From Baylisascaris procyonis (Eukaryota; Nematoda; Chromadorea; Rhabditida; Ascarididae), in contig JAZARR010000214.1 of the NCBI GenBank assembly GCA_037389465.1, forward strand, positions 4,154,001 through 4,218,000: 64,000 nt of DNA, read 5' to 3'. This document shows, in pieces, positions 10,730 through 21,593 of this stretch (position 1 is its first letter; the number at the start of each line of letters is the position of its first letter). The notes under the pieces were generated by a model that ran no database searches, was not told the origin of the DNA, and saw nothing but the letters and a program-made list of their open reading frames with translations. The translations under genes were made by a program, and so were the position numbers.

Positions 10730-11291
10730 CTGAAAATCAGACCCAAATCGAACAGTCCGTTGCAACGGTGGCACGGTGACACGGTGATCGCATTTCAGGA
10801 CGCAAGAACTGCCGAGTTGTGAGCGTATTATATTGACACTTGGTAAGTGTTGAACAGCGAAAAAAAAAGCACCTACTTATGCCATTGTTAGGTTGAGAAG
10901 GTTCCGTAATGATTTATAAGACATACTTGGCTATAGAAGGTGTCTCAAACGGTTGGAAAACGAAAGTCAACTGATCGCTGTGAAAATTTGGAAAATATTT
11001 CTTTGCAACTAACTCAATAAAACAATTTTACCAACCGATTTCATCACTGCTACCTAGGCACACATCTTGGTTAGCAATTGATGAGAAGGAATAAAATCTG
11101 AGACTTACTTCAATCTGAACATATTATTATCGATGTAAAATAGTGATTTTCGGAAAAATGCCAAAAAAACCTTCAATTTATTAAAAAGAAAACGCATTAT
11201 ATCCTTCGCCTCGTTACATTTTTTAAAGACTACAGCTAAAACGTAAGATGAAAGCAAAATTAGAAGCTGTTTTTGGAGAATTTACATAAAG
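10663..11291 (-). CDS. Hypothetical small three-exon model (weak)
   Basis: Three minus-strand segments keep phase. The first is an open frame from about 11285 to 11109, with an internal ATG at 11197 (MRFLFNKLKVFLAFF...) and a GTAAGT donor. The second is 10977-10927, between TTTTCACAG and GTATGT (DQLTFVFQPFETPSIA). The third is 10729 to about 10675, read in a different frame from the 80-codon one, ending RTPDHRGFVGP and TAA. The result would be a small protein with a hydrophobic start. It competes with the previous entry for the last exon. No family is recognised. Confidence 0.15.
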
Positions 11292-12962
11292 TAAGAGATT
11301 CAAAATCTCTGCATGCCATATTCAGCAGCATTTGGAGGCATCATAATTGAGCTAAAGTGCAACATACCCAACAAGAAAAAAATTGACGCTCATAACTAGA
11401 GATGTGAAATTGAACACGAGAGGGCTAATTACTTATGGCGAGCAGATATCAGAGGAATTAAGAAACACTCGTCGCGTTGGTGAATTCACTATCCACGTCA
11501 TCGCTCTATATAATAAATCCATCAACGCTAATTGAAGCCTTACTTGTAATCCGAACATCGAATTTATGATCACTCACAAAAACGCACAATTTCTATCACA
11601 AAAAAAATTTCTCCTGGAATAAAATTATCATTTGAAGGCATTATTAGCTCGATCATATGTTTAACGTTAATTTAAAGTCATTATTGAACATAGATTGCAT
11701 TCTCACTAATGTTGAAAAGCACGGGAGCAACAAAATGATATAAGGCCACATTCTAATCACTTCATTGATAAGCACTATCAATGGCTTATTTCGCATATCA
11801 TCTTATCAATAATATTTCACCATAATAAAATAAAACTGCATCTAGCTCGAAATACACAACGACCTTTCAAAATCTTCATTCAGGTAAACGTTCGAAAAAT
11901 TAGGAAAATACCCTAAAAAACATCTCACTTTTAAATAATCTAATGCTCTCCGAATCTCTAGTTAGGCAATTCGATTGCGATTCGACACCTTTGTGGGAGT
12001 CATCTCGCTATGTTATTAAAAAGAATCTCCATCCTAACATTCATGTTTTTGGGAACACCTTGCGCATGCTTTCCAACATCAGAGGGCTTAAATACAGCGC
12101 CTAAAAGCGCCTATGAAGTGTATGTCATCTGAGGGCATCTAGGGTCGAGATAGGCGGTTGTGTTTTTACTTGACAACCACAAAACGCATCGGTTGTGTTT
12201 TAAGAGAAAATTCATCTCTATCGAAAATAGAACTATACAACTTCGGATGCGATGTAATTTATGAAAACATATAGTGGCGAGATTAGAAGATGCAGCAGCT
12301 CTTGGAAATTTCGATGGAAGTTGCCGCACTGAGTCCTTAGAACGAACTATGCGGGTGAATGGCCAGACAGACAAACCAACAAATAGGGGATCTACAATCT
12401 ACTTTTTGCACAACAAACACAAAAAATCGCACAATAGAGTTATGCTTTTCACCAGTTATCATCAGCTATCACCAGATATTTTGCAATAGCTGAACCTGTA
12501 GCCTTCTATAAAAAGACCTTACGACATGTGCCTATGAAATAACTGTTAACACATCTATCAGATGAAGGAGAAAGAAATCACGTGCTCGTTGATGCGTTGC
12601 AGTACAGCTATCTGAACGGTTAATTTTGTGTTGCTATATCCATCCGGTACGATCACATGATCGTCGATTTAATTCTTGATCATAATAAAAAGAAATTGAA
12701 GACAGAAGCCCAGAAAGTGAGTGGTCAGATAACAGTCGAAGTGAGGTGCAAAAGTACAACGAATTTAAGTGATCATGAGGAATCTTCCGAGTGTTTTATG
12801 AATTTCTTATCAGTTTAACTTATCATTTTTTTCAAAGGCCGATTTTATCGCCGATTAAATATTACATCAAAGTAAATTTTATATTGGTTATTTGATAGTG
12901 GAGGATTACTTTTGAAAAAAAAAAACAATGGCTGAGACTGACATGATAGAATTAGTTATCAG
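11292..12962. other. No firm gene; AT-rich
   Basis: Opposing short frames at 12111-12374 (minus) and 12274-12489 (plus) overlap each other and a CAGACAGACAAAC tract (12363-12382). A plus-strand frame ends at a GTGAGT donor (12717). None shows a domain. Confidence 0.4.
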
Positions 12963-12963
12963 C

Positions 12964-13662
12964 TTATGTGTCGATGTTGCACACAATCCTGAACAATTTA
13001 TGTGGGAGGAAAATATGCGAATCAATCAATGATTGAATAGCGTAAACTTTTCTTTGCATTCTACTCACTTCCATTTGACAATTAAGTAATTGAACACGGT
13101 TCATTTTTGCCTGAAGTAGTTCAACGATCAAAAATGATAAACTTTGGTTTGGAAAGTAAGTCAAAGATTTTATTTGCATTGATCCACTAACGGACATTAT
13201 CAGAACTCAGGAAATTCAAGAGTTCGGGAAATGGGTGAGAGAAGCTTTCATCTCGAAGATAAATCAAAGATCATATATGCCTATCAACTGCTTTGGATGA
13301 AATCTATGTAGGACTGCTTTTTAATGGATGAAATGATTCTCTACTAATCTGAACTATTAAATTATAGACCGATATTATGTTCAATAAAATTCTTCGAGCA
13401 TGACACTAGATATATGATTAAAAGGTATTCGTCTGCAAGTTATGCGCAATTTAAGAAAAAAATCAGCACTGCTATAGTGAAAGTTACAGCGTAATTGCAA
13501 ATATTTTTGGTTTGCGAAGCATAAGCAACTTTCTAATTTCTAATCGATCTAATAGAACACATTTTGTACTAGAAGTTTCCGCCAAAAAAAAAAGCTTACC
13601 CAAAAATCTTTTTTTACGTTGGTCAAAGGAAATAAAGATAGGCGAAAATTCTTAAAATAAGC
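12964..13662 (-). CDS. Hypothetical exon-like segments (weak)
   Basis: Segment 13662-13600 lies between CTCTCAG and TGG|GTAAGC and reads AYFKNFRLSLFPLTNVKK then DFW. Segment 13110-13069 lies between ACTTCAG and GAA|GTGAGT and reads AKMNRVQLLNCQME. A last piece after TTGTTCAG at about 12994 reads DCVQHRHIS and stops. All are phase 0, so they could be joined. The middle frame also stays open without splicing (12964-13197, leucine-rich, helix-like). No family is recognised. Confidence 0.15.
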
Positions 13663-15897
13663 CTGAGAGATCAAAACTATATTTCAAATTTCTCACACCA
13701 ACGACTTGATTTGGAATAGAATTTTGTTATATTTTATTGATTTCTACCCTTTTTAATTTTATTCAAGGAAATTGGATAATTCTGCTCCCGGCCCTTTTCT
13801 TATCACTTAGACTTCATCGCTGAAGTATTATTTGCATTCCCATCTGTTCATCATCTCCATTCATTGCATGCAAAATCTTAAGTGATCCCATAATTGTACA
13901 TTTCATACAACTATTGTTGCAATTTTTCACTTCTAGATGTTTTTTTTTTTTTTTTGCAAATCATCAGATTCTTGTACAAATCGCGGAAATGATCTGCCAT
14001 ACGATGTCGACCATTTCCATTCGAATGCTCCTCCCTCCCTCTCCTCTCTCCGTCCTCCCCTCTTATTTCTACATGCGCCGATATACGGCCTCAATCCTCA
14101 TCGGCCAATCTTTTAAGCCGAATTTCAATTGAGCACTCCAATCTGAATTATATGCTTCACACTATTGATGTCAATACACTTTCAAGATCAATTGTTAGAG
14201 GGGAGGTTCGGTGTTGACAGGAAAACGAACTTTCTAGTTTACTGGTGTCCGTAATTTTTGCACTCTTCGAAGCTCTCTTTCAATAACAACTCTTGCTATT
14301 GAGTTTGCTAACTTGGCTTACATTATTATGTAATGGCAAGCAAATTCTGCATAAAAGCAATGAATATAATCATTGTATTTTTTGTATTTTGCATTATGAT
14401 GCACAATTGGCTACATTTTTTTTGACGCATAATACTCAATTAATTCTATCGCTCTATCCTCATAAAAGAATATTCATATGACAAAGTTCTTCAGTGTTCA
14501 ACCGTCTACGATGAGCTCTCCTCACCATCTTCTCCATAGTTTATATTCGGTAACTGCACATATTGAGATATAAACTTATTGATTCGGTTTTTATAGAGGT
14601 AACATGCTCATTTATATCTTACACATGCTTATAGCATAGGATAGGTGTCCAATTGCGTGATGACATTTATACAGAATATTGCAAAGAAATACTAATGCAT
14701 AAGCTTCATTATCTCACTTGATTTGCTTAATCTTATTTTAGAGTGCTAAAGAAACAGCAAAAAAATGGTTGAAATTTGGAATTCTTTCTGAATGAATTCA
14801 ATACTATTTTATGCATGTAACCTAATAAAAACTATCGAAAAAAAAAACTCTGTCACCACAATTTGAGAGAAAAACTTTCAAAAATATCGTCAAACGCGAA
14901 TGATGCCAAACGAATTCACTTTATTGAAAAAAAAATTTTTTTTTCGATTTCAATGGAAGTTTCAACGGCTTTTCTTATGAAATACAACATAAGATGGTGA
15001 TCCACGACAAAGAAGCTAATATGCTTGAAATCCTTAAGCAACGCACAATGAGCCAGAATATTATCCTCAATATCTTCGTATGAACGATCGAACCCCCATC
15101 CACTTTTTTTTTCTGATTATATGCGAATAGTAGCAAGCTTGCTGATATGCACAAAAATCTGAGGAACTAGAAAAAGCTTGGTAATGCGATAAAATAGAGA
15201 GCGTAGGGGAAGTAATTCAAGTAGACAAAGGAGATCGACTTGTATTCTGAAAAATAGTGTCGAGAAGGAGTGTTAATGAAGCAAATTTGATAGAAAGGCA
15301 ACGCCTACTTTCATATGACAGATGTCAGAGAGGAAATATAGAAAATGCTACTTCATTATTACATTACAAATATTTAGGTTGATACATTAATGTGCCGCTG
15401 GCATCATGGAAGCGCATCGAACAGAACTATTTAACCACTAGCACCATATTGCTGCATGCTGAATGTATAAACTTACCTGTTGGCCAGATTATTTTATATA
15501 TTTATTTTTTATTTATTTTATTTATTTATGGGGCAGAGATCACTGAATGAAGCATGCAGATCAGATAATAAGACAAGAAAAATAACAGAATCGATTGAAT
15601 GCAAATTCATTATGCGAATAATTAAACATCGGAAACAAAAGGATTCAAAAAGGTCTGGTACAATTATTAAATAGTAAATCGAAAGATATTTGCTGGCATT
15701 TCGCTAGCGTAGATAAATATCAATTTGGAGCTACCGAATTTCGAAACGAAAAAAAATTAATTTGCATATGAGGAACATCGGAGTAATTAGCAGAAACGGG
15801 GTGATCTCTATGATGCCCATATGTGAACAAAAGTCAGTTTTATCCTCAATACGACCAATACGATCAAGTTTGCCTTGTAAAATCTCAAAATTATTGA
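13663..15897. other. No firm gene; AT-rich
   Basis: It contains a pyrimidine-rich stretch (about 14020-14070) and T runs. A good minus-strand acceptor near 15247 is followed by open sequence in two frames (to about 15120), without a domain. I see no RNA gene. Confidence 0.4.
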
Positions 15898-15972
15898 TTT
15901 TTTTAATGAGAGATTTCTAAAAAAATTTTTTTAATGAGAGATTTTTAAAAAAATTTTTTTAATGAGAGATTT
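15898..15972 (+). repeat. 28-bp tandem repeat, about 2.7 copies
   Basis: The unit is T7-AATGAGAGATTT-(CT or TT)-A7. The flanking T7 and A7 of each unit are complementary, so a unit could fold as a small hairpin. Confidence 0.85.
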
Positions 15973-17373
15973 CATCCGTGGCGAGATGATTGCAAATGAT
16001 CGAGAAACATCATGGTATACTTGAATCATCATTTCAGGTTTGAGCTAAGCACACAACACACCGGCTTAAGTATATGGCATCGCCACCGTGCAAAATTTCA
16101 TCAAGCAAATTAGAGATTTGGAACAGGTTGAACCGGTTCTACCGGCGCAATAAGGTTGTCACTCTCTGATGCTCGAGTATAGCACTTGTCTCTACTAAAG
16201 TTGGAGCAGAAAAGTTACGATGGTGATACGGCGGAGATTTGGCGAATTTCTCAAATATGAAATTAGCTTGTTTTGACATCGTATAAAATTCAAGGGGTAA
16301 AATCTCTCCCAGTTCCTCATTTTCTGTTCAATGACTGATTTTTTGAGGGAGAGGGGTGAAGGCGAGAGATCTGGGGAATGACGATGGACAAAATTTTTCT
16401 TTGATGGATAACTTCGTCATTTGGTGGTCGAGCTAAAGTTAAAGTAGCGGTCAGTAGCGGGAAAGTTAAACCGAGTCGACTAATCGAATCATAGAGGGTG
16501 TCCATTTATGCGATATGTGTCGGATAAACAAATTTGAAGCTAGGCTTACTCAGTCAAGGAAACGCACAGCAGTGACAGCGTGAAGCGTACATGAAAAGCT
16601 GCCTTCCAAGCGCCGTTTAGCTCTCCCGTTAGTTACATCGGAACTATGCGGATTTCATGATTTTCAGGCAATGAAGTGCAATCAGTAGATGTGAATAAAA
16701 AAGATTTTGAAATTGGTAAATCGTTGAAAAATTGAAACTCTTGAAAACTCCGCGGGAAATACATCGGGGAAAGCAAGGTTTCCTGCATCTTTGATGCGTT
16801 TTTTGATGTGAAGAAAATGGGTCACCAAGAAAGGAAATTGAAGAAACAGGATCATTTCCGCTGAATTGCCTACTTCGCTTTCAAATTCTCAACGTGGGAA
16901 GAGATCCATTGCGCCTTAATGGTTATTGCATAACCACTTTTGATTAGAATTTATAGGCTGTAAAATTTCACCGAAATTGGTGAGGAGGAGAGGACGTTAC
17001 CAATGCGCAAATTCTACCGAAAAATTGCTGTTTTTTTTCTCGATTTGCAAGATCACATCTCGTGCGACAGAGATGAAAAAAAAAACGACGAAAAAAATAA
17101 GCCAAATGAGCCTTTGCTTCCCTTTACTTGGCCAACCACTGCGTAATTTTATGGATAAGAAGTACAAAATGCAGAATAGCGCCTTGATATCATAGTTGCC
17201 CGGCTAGTTGGCATCCGAAATTTATGGATGAAATTGGAGGTGGGCTGGCTATTGTTGCATGGAAATCTGACAACCCCCGGACCTGTTGCCTAATAGACTG
17301 CCTAACAGACCGAAATGTCCGCGCGAAGGCTACAAACGAGGCGGGATGAACCATTAGTACAGCTCCATGGTAA
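15973..17373. other. GC-richer region without an identified gene
   Basis: Noticeably richer in GC than its surroundings between about 16.0 and 17.4 kb, with opposing open frames (minus 16317-16505, 17190-17432 and 17302-17505; plus from about 17191). No domain is recognised. This may be an old insertion or a decayed coding region. Confidence 0.35.
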
Positions 17374-17694
17374 AAAGCTGGAAGTAGAAAGCGCAGAATA
17401 AGAGCGAATCGAACTCGACAGATCCGCATCACCTTTGGCGAATGGACGGATCATTGGGACAATCAGCGAAGTAGAACTGGTCGACCGTGCGCAAAAATTT
17501 TCCATAAAAATTGCTTTTTTATAGCCAGATTTAAAATATTAAATGAAAAACCGATCGATATAAAATTATTTAAATCCACCGTTAATTACAAATTATTCTT
17601 GAATGAATTAGATATAAATGATTATAAAGAAAATTTACGAAAAAAAAAGACGCATAAAAGTTGCCACTCTCACTGGAGCATTAAACAAGCATAG
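17374..17694 (+). CDS. 106-codon open frame without a Met (hypothetical)
   Basis: It is open from after a TAA (17371) to a TAG (17692). It starts KAGSRKRRIRANRTRQIRI and includes FGEWTDHWDNQRSRTGRPC. The first third is GC-richer and basic; the rest is Lys/Asn/Ile-rich like chance translation of AT-rich DNA. It has no ATG, no good acceptor and no known family. It may be a relic. Confidence 0.15.
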   Translation, partial: KAGSRKRRIRANRTRQIRITFGEWTDHWDNQRSRTGRPCAKIFHKNCFFIARFKILNEKPIDIKLFKSTVNYKLFLNELDINDYKENLRKKKTHKSCHSHWSIKQA

Positions 17695-18140
17695 ATGCCT
17701 CCACATTTCGCTACGCTCAGTGTTGGTTTCAAATCTTTTCATGTTCAACCTGGTTAAAAAAATGGAACTTGCTTACTTTTTATAAAATGAAGTGAAAGCT
17801 AATGTCCGCATCAGGTGTCCTTAATTTTTCGTGTCTTCTTCGACCGTTTCGATTTTTATGTGGATGAATTTAGTTAGTGATAACAATGTTCCATGAAAGA
17901 TTTGCAAGTCCATTGTTTCTAAGACGGAGTAACGGCATCAAAAGCAATCATCTAAGTGGAATCTGCATAATGAAGATCACTAGGAGGATGCAGCACACCA
18001 CGAGTGAGAAAGTTATAGGATGCCGTGGAAAGGTGCAGAGTTCAATCATCAAAGCAATCCGAAACTAATATAACGAATATGGCAAATAGCGGTACTACCA
18101 TCGAAATGCGCTGTTGAAGCGCTGCGGCTCAAACTCTCAA
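17695..18140. other. No gene seen
   Basis: AT-rich sequence; a short plus-strand frame at 17877-18068 has no domain. Confidence 0.4.
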
Positions 18141-18169
18141 ACAGCCGGACAAACAGACACACAGACAAA

Positions 18170-18172
<3 letters not shown>
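18141..18172 (+). repeat. ACA/CAGACA-rich tract leading into a (TA)n array
   Basis: CGGACAAACAGACACACAGAC followed by AAACGC, directly before the 65-bp (TA)n array. It is similar to tracts at 10361 and 12363. A retroposon 3' tail is one possibility; I could not define element ends. Confidence 0.45.

Positions 18173-18237
<65 letters not shown>
18173..18237 (+). repeat. (AT)n microsatellite, 65 bp
   Basis: A perfect AT array. Its translation produces the Tyr-Ile repeat peptides seen in frames at 18114-18452 and 18137-18346, which are not genes. Confidence 0.98.
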
Positions 18238-18241
<4 letters not shown>

Positions 18242-20956
18242 TGTCATAATGCACTCTACAAATTCTTTCATCAATATATGCCATCTGTTTATTTGGAGAG
18301 CATTACCGAGTAGGAGCCACTGGGAAATCGTGAATTTTTTGAGCATGGTGCGTCATATATTTAGCTCACAACTGTTTGTTAGAGAATTTGAATTTTTTTT
18401 TTCGCTGTCTGACGGACACGAATTGAAATTGCTTGAATATTTTAATGAATGATGCCAATTCATCACTGCAAATGACTTCACAATTTCTGAATAAAAAATT
18501 TTTTTCACACATTTTTCTGATCATTTTCTAGATTGAAGTTGACAATCTTTAACATATTTTTGTGATGCTTACTTAAGGCGGCTAAGCATTAAAAGCATTT
18601 AAGAATGAATGTTGGTTTAGCCATACATGTTTTTCATCGATATATCTTTTTGCAAAATACCATTCTTGACGTTCATGAAATTCGATTTGCTTTTGTAGAA
18701 TTTTCGATGAAAGTTTGAATGAAACATGAAATAGCGCATAGAAAATAAGATGCAACAATATGAAGTAATTCGGCTTAACAAAGAACATTTCTTTTTTTCA
18801 TACTTATACAAAAATTTAGTTTAGTTGTGAAATTTTTGAAATACTTAAAAAGACTTTGGGAGATAAAGAAATATATGAGATAATTCAGCGGATAGGGCCT
18901 TATAAGAATTTTACGCAAGAATGGATATTGATTTACTTCAATTTTTGAAAAATTGCCATAGTTCTTTCTTGACTTTTTCGCTCTCGTTTTCTCCTCCTCA
19001 GTGCATCTGCCTTGCGGCCGAAACAGCAAGTAGTATATCCTCAAATGATTCCAAAACCGCATATTTTGTAGAGACGTATAAATCGATAACAAATATTTTT
19101 GTTACTGTGAGAATAGATAATAATAGGTCATCGGTTTTCGGGAAGGAGATGTAATCGAAAAGAGATAGTAACTGATAAGAAAGTTTTGCGATGAACTCAT
19201 GAAGAAGGCATATTCTATGGGATGAAAGCGTTGAGTTTAGAACATCACTTTTAAGACAACGCCTTGGCTAAACTTTGTCAATAGCTATGCTGCCATAGAA
19301 CGATCCCTATGAAGGTGTAAATATTGCGCAATAATGTTTTTTCAGATAGGGACAAACGAAACATATGGGGTGGAGAGGAATGGAAATGAGGCTGGAAGGG
19401 AAGGAGCAAGGAGAAGAGGAAGTAGGAAATGGAAGTGGCAATATGATTATGTTTCGCTGACACATGCTAAGGTCAAATAATAGAATCAGACATCGTTGCT
19501 GCAGTATCCAGCTGTATTCTAGATTATGTAAACATATCTTCCTATCAACGTATAGACCTATGATAGGCGCAGACTGAATTATGCAACATTTTACTTCAGT
19601 TTAGAAGATTGTTGAATGCGCGGATTTTGGTTGTAAAAAGTAAGAAAATAATGAGTCTTACTCAATGTATACTATTCGGCTACTAATCATCTAACAGAAT
19701 GAAAGAAAATGATGTAATTGGATCCCGCTTAATGACGTCAAAAAAATTTTTAAATATTCCGGTGTTGTTTACATCATCGTTTAAGGGAGCACAGCTGCTC
19801 CCATATGTTTCACATGATTCTAAGTGAGGAGCGTAACGATTACGTAAATAAATTTATTCAATCATTAATTATTGTTTGGAATTTCATGTTGCCCTCTTAT
19901 ACAATATGCGAAATTTTTAAATGAAAACGAAAAAATTATGGAAAAAGAATCATATTAGAAAATGGCATTCTACTTATAGTATAATCATCTCCTGCTTTAA
20001 TTTGATATTATTTAATATGTGGAATTTTTGAGATGAATTATGCAAAATAACAAATTAATTATGCAAATGTGAGTGGAAAATTACGCTAGCAAGATTCACA
20101 CGATATTCTGTTATTGCATTTTTGGCTAATTGCTTAGCTGATACGCTGATATTCAACAAACAAAACAAAAGAAAACAACGATGAAGCTATCCTATGGATC
20201 AATCCATTGGCAGAAATTCTACCAAAAAGAAAATCTCATTTTTGAATGTAAGCAACTGCATGTAGATCAAATTGGCATATGCAAATTAGTCGTTATGTCG
20301 AATAGACATTCCATGAAATAAATGAATATTGTAGCAATGGATCGCAATCGAATAGTGTAGATCAATCAAAAATAGACTAAGAATTAGTGTAAAGCTTATT
20401 CTTGAAAAGATTTCTAACATAGATGGTAAAATAAAATCAAATCTGTTAGAGAGAATAAGAGCGGCGCGCGGAAGGATTCAATGTGTGAAATTTATAAGAA
20501 TCACGAACATCATCAGCGTTATATTTATAAAGCTGTAAGGTTGATATATATGGAAAGCTAGTAGTACACTTTGAAATATATATGAGTAAGCTATATTAAA
20601 AATCCGTTGAGAAGTTTTACGCTGCTCGGACAGGATGAACCATTGAAGGAAGCGGTTATTGGTGATATAGACGTGATTATGAGAGTGATAAAGAGATGAT
20701 GATCGTAAGAGATTAGTGGTCCAATGCATAATCCTAGTCTATTGTGAATAAATAGTAAAATTCAGAACCAAGATAGTGCAAAACTTGTCTACAGGTAAGA
20801 AAAGGTGTGGTAGCGGAAGTAATGCTGATGATTTGTTAAAAATTGCTATGAATCTATCATCAATTCATCGAAGGTCGTTTCTGATCGAGCGATCACTGAT
20901 ACAATATGAAATTAATGCATCATGCTATTGACTGACCACACATGCTTAGGCACATT
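18238..20956. other. No firm gene; one strong isolated acceptor
   Basis: The plus-strand acceptor TTTTCTCCTCCTCAG ends at 19001. It is followed by sequence open in phase 0 to a GTGAGA donor (19002-19106, starts CICLAAETASSISS) and, in another frame, by QQVVYPQMIPKPHIL before a stop. No partner exons were placed. A CAG|GTAAGA donor lies at 20794. The rest looks non-coding. Confidence 0.35.
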
Positions 20957-21593
20957 TCAGTGAGTGAAACGCTGATTAGGCCTGTCTTTGGGAATTCCGA
21001 TCATTTTCAACAACTCCACTTTGGATGGCCAGAAGATGAAGGCTTCATCAACTAAAGAGAGGACTAGAGGAGAGGGAGCGATTGGCCAGCAAAACTGCTT
21101 CAGAATCCTAGATGTAGGAAGAGGTGGAATATCCTTCCAATTACGATCTGAAGGTTGAAGAAAACTACTTAGCCGATGAGGAAAACAGGCAAACGAGCAC
21201 ACATAAATGATGAAGTAATTTGCAAAAAATGAGTTGTAAAGAAGTGATTCAACAACATTTCATGAAGTTCAACCAATCACCTAAAAGTCCTTCATATTGC
21301 TCAAGTCAAACGGAATAGCATCGATGATTCTAGTTTAGGTGGCAGACGTCGATGTGGTCCGTCTGAGCATGCAATAAGTAATCAAAGAGGTCAAACGAAG
21401 TATGCGACGCAATCATCAAAGGATATTGACTACTTCGGTACCAACGCCGATTTTTTATAGAATAGCGCTTATTTGGTCTATTCGCTTTGTAATTTCTTTA
21501 TTGTAACATTTGCTCACTTATATTAGGGACGACGCAAAGAAAAAGGCAGTTGAAAATCATTCCGAAAAAATAGCAGAAATCTTGTAATAACAT
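20957..21593 (-). CDS. Hypothetical small two-exon gene with a signal-peptide-like N-terminus
   Basis: Exon A is 21593-21518: it starts MLLQDFCYFFGMIFNCLFLC then VVPNI and ends A|GTGAGC in phase 1. Exon B is 21147-20957, after a strong acceptor (TTTTCTTCAACCTTCAG): RNWKDIPPLPTSRILKQF, CWPIAPSPLVLSLVDEAF, IFWPSKVELLKMIGIPKD, ending RPNQRFTH and TGA. Phases match across a 370-base intron, giving about 88 residues with a hydrophobic start and a Pro-rich, GC-richer second exon. I do not recognise the family. Exon B could instead be the last exon of a longer gene with other upstream exons. Plus-strand frames in the same stretch are probably antisense shadows. Confidence 0.35.
21262..21463 (+). CDS. 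Open frame without a Met (hypothetical)
   Basis: About 66 codons are open from after a TGA to a TAG, polar and Ser/Arg-rich (for example LGGRRRCGPSEHAISNQRG). It lies in the intron of the two-exon minus model. There is no acceptor of quality and no domain. Confidence 0.12.

Noticed and set aside
13151..13301. Plus-strand Met-less frame (ends MPINCFG)
   Set aside because: It overlaps opposing open frames, has no acceptor and no family match; probably chance.
17405..17420. Minus-strand GAGTTCGATTC, another B-box-like word
   Set aside because: The T-stem has mismatches and no cloverleaf can be drawn.
18114..18452. Tyr-Ile repeat proteins read through the (TA)n arrays (also at 5181, 26469, 42535, 46197 and 59006)
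   Set aside because: They are translations of microsatellites, not genes.
18361..18490. Minus-strand frames after TTTTATTCAG near 18477, open about 40 codons in two registers
   Set aside because: Two different registers are equally open and equally protein-like, which shows how easily chance frames arise here.
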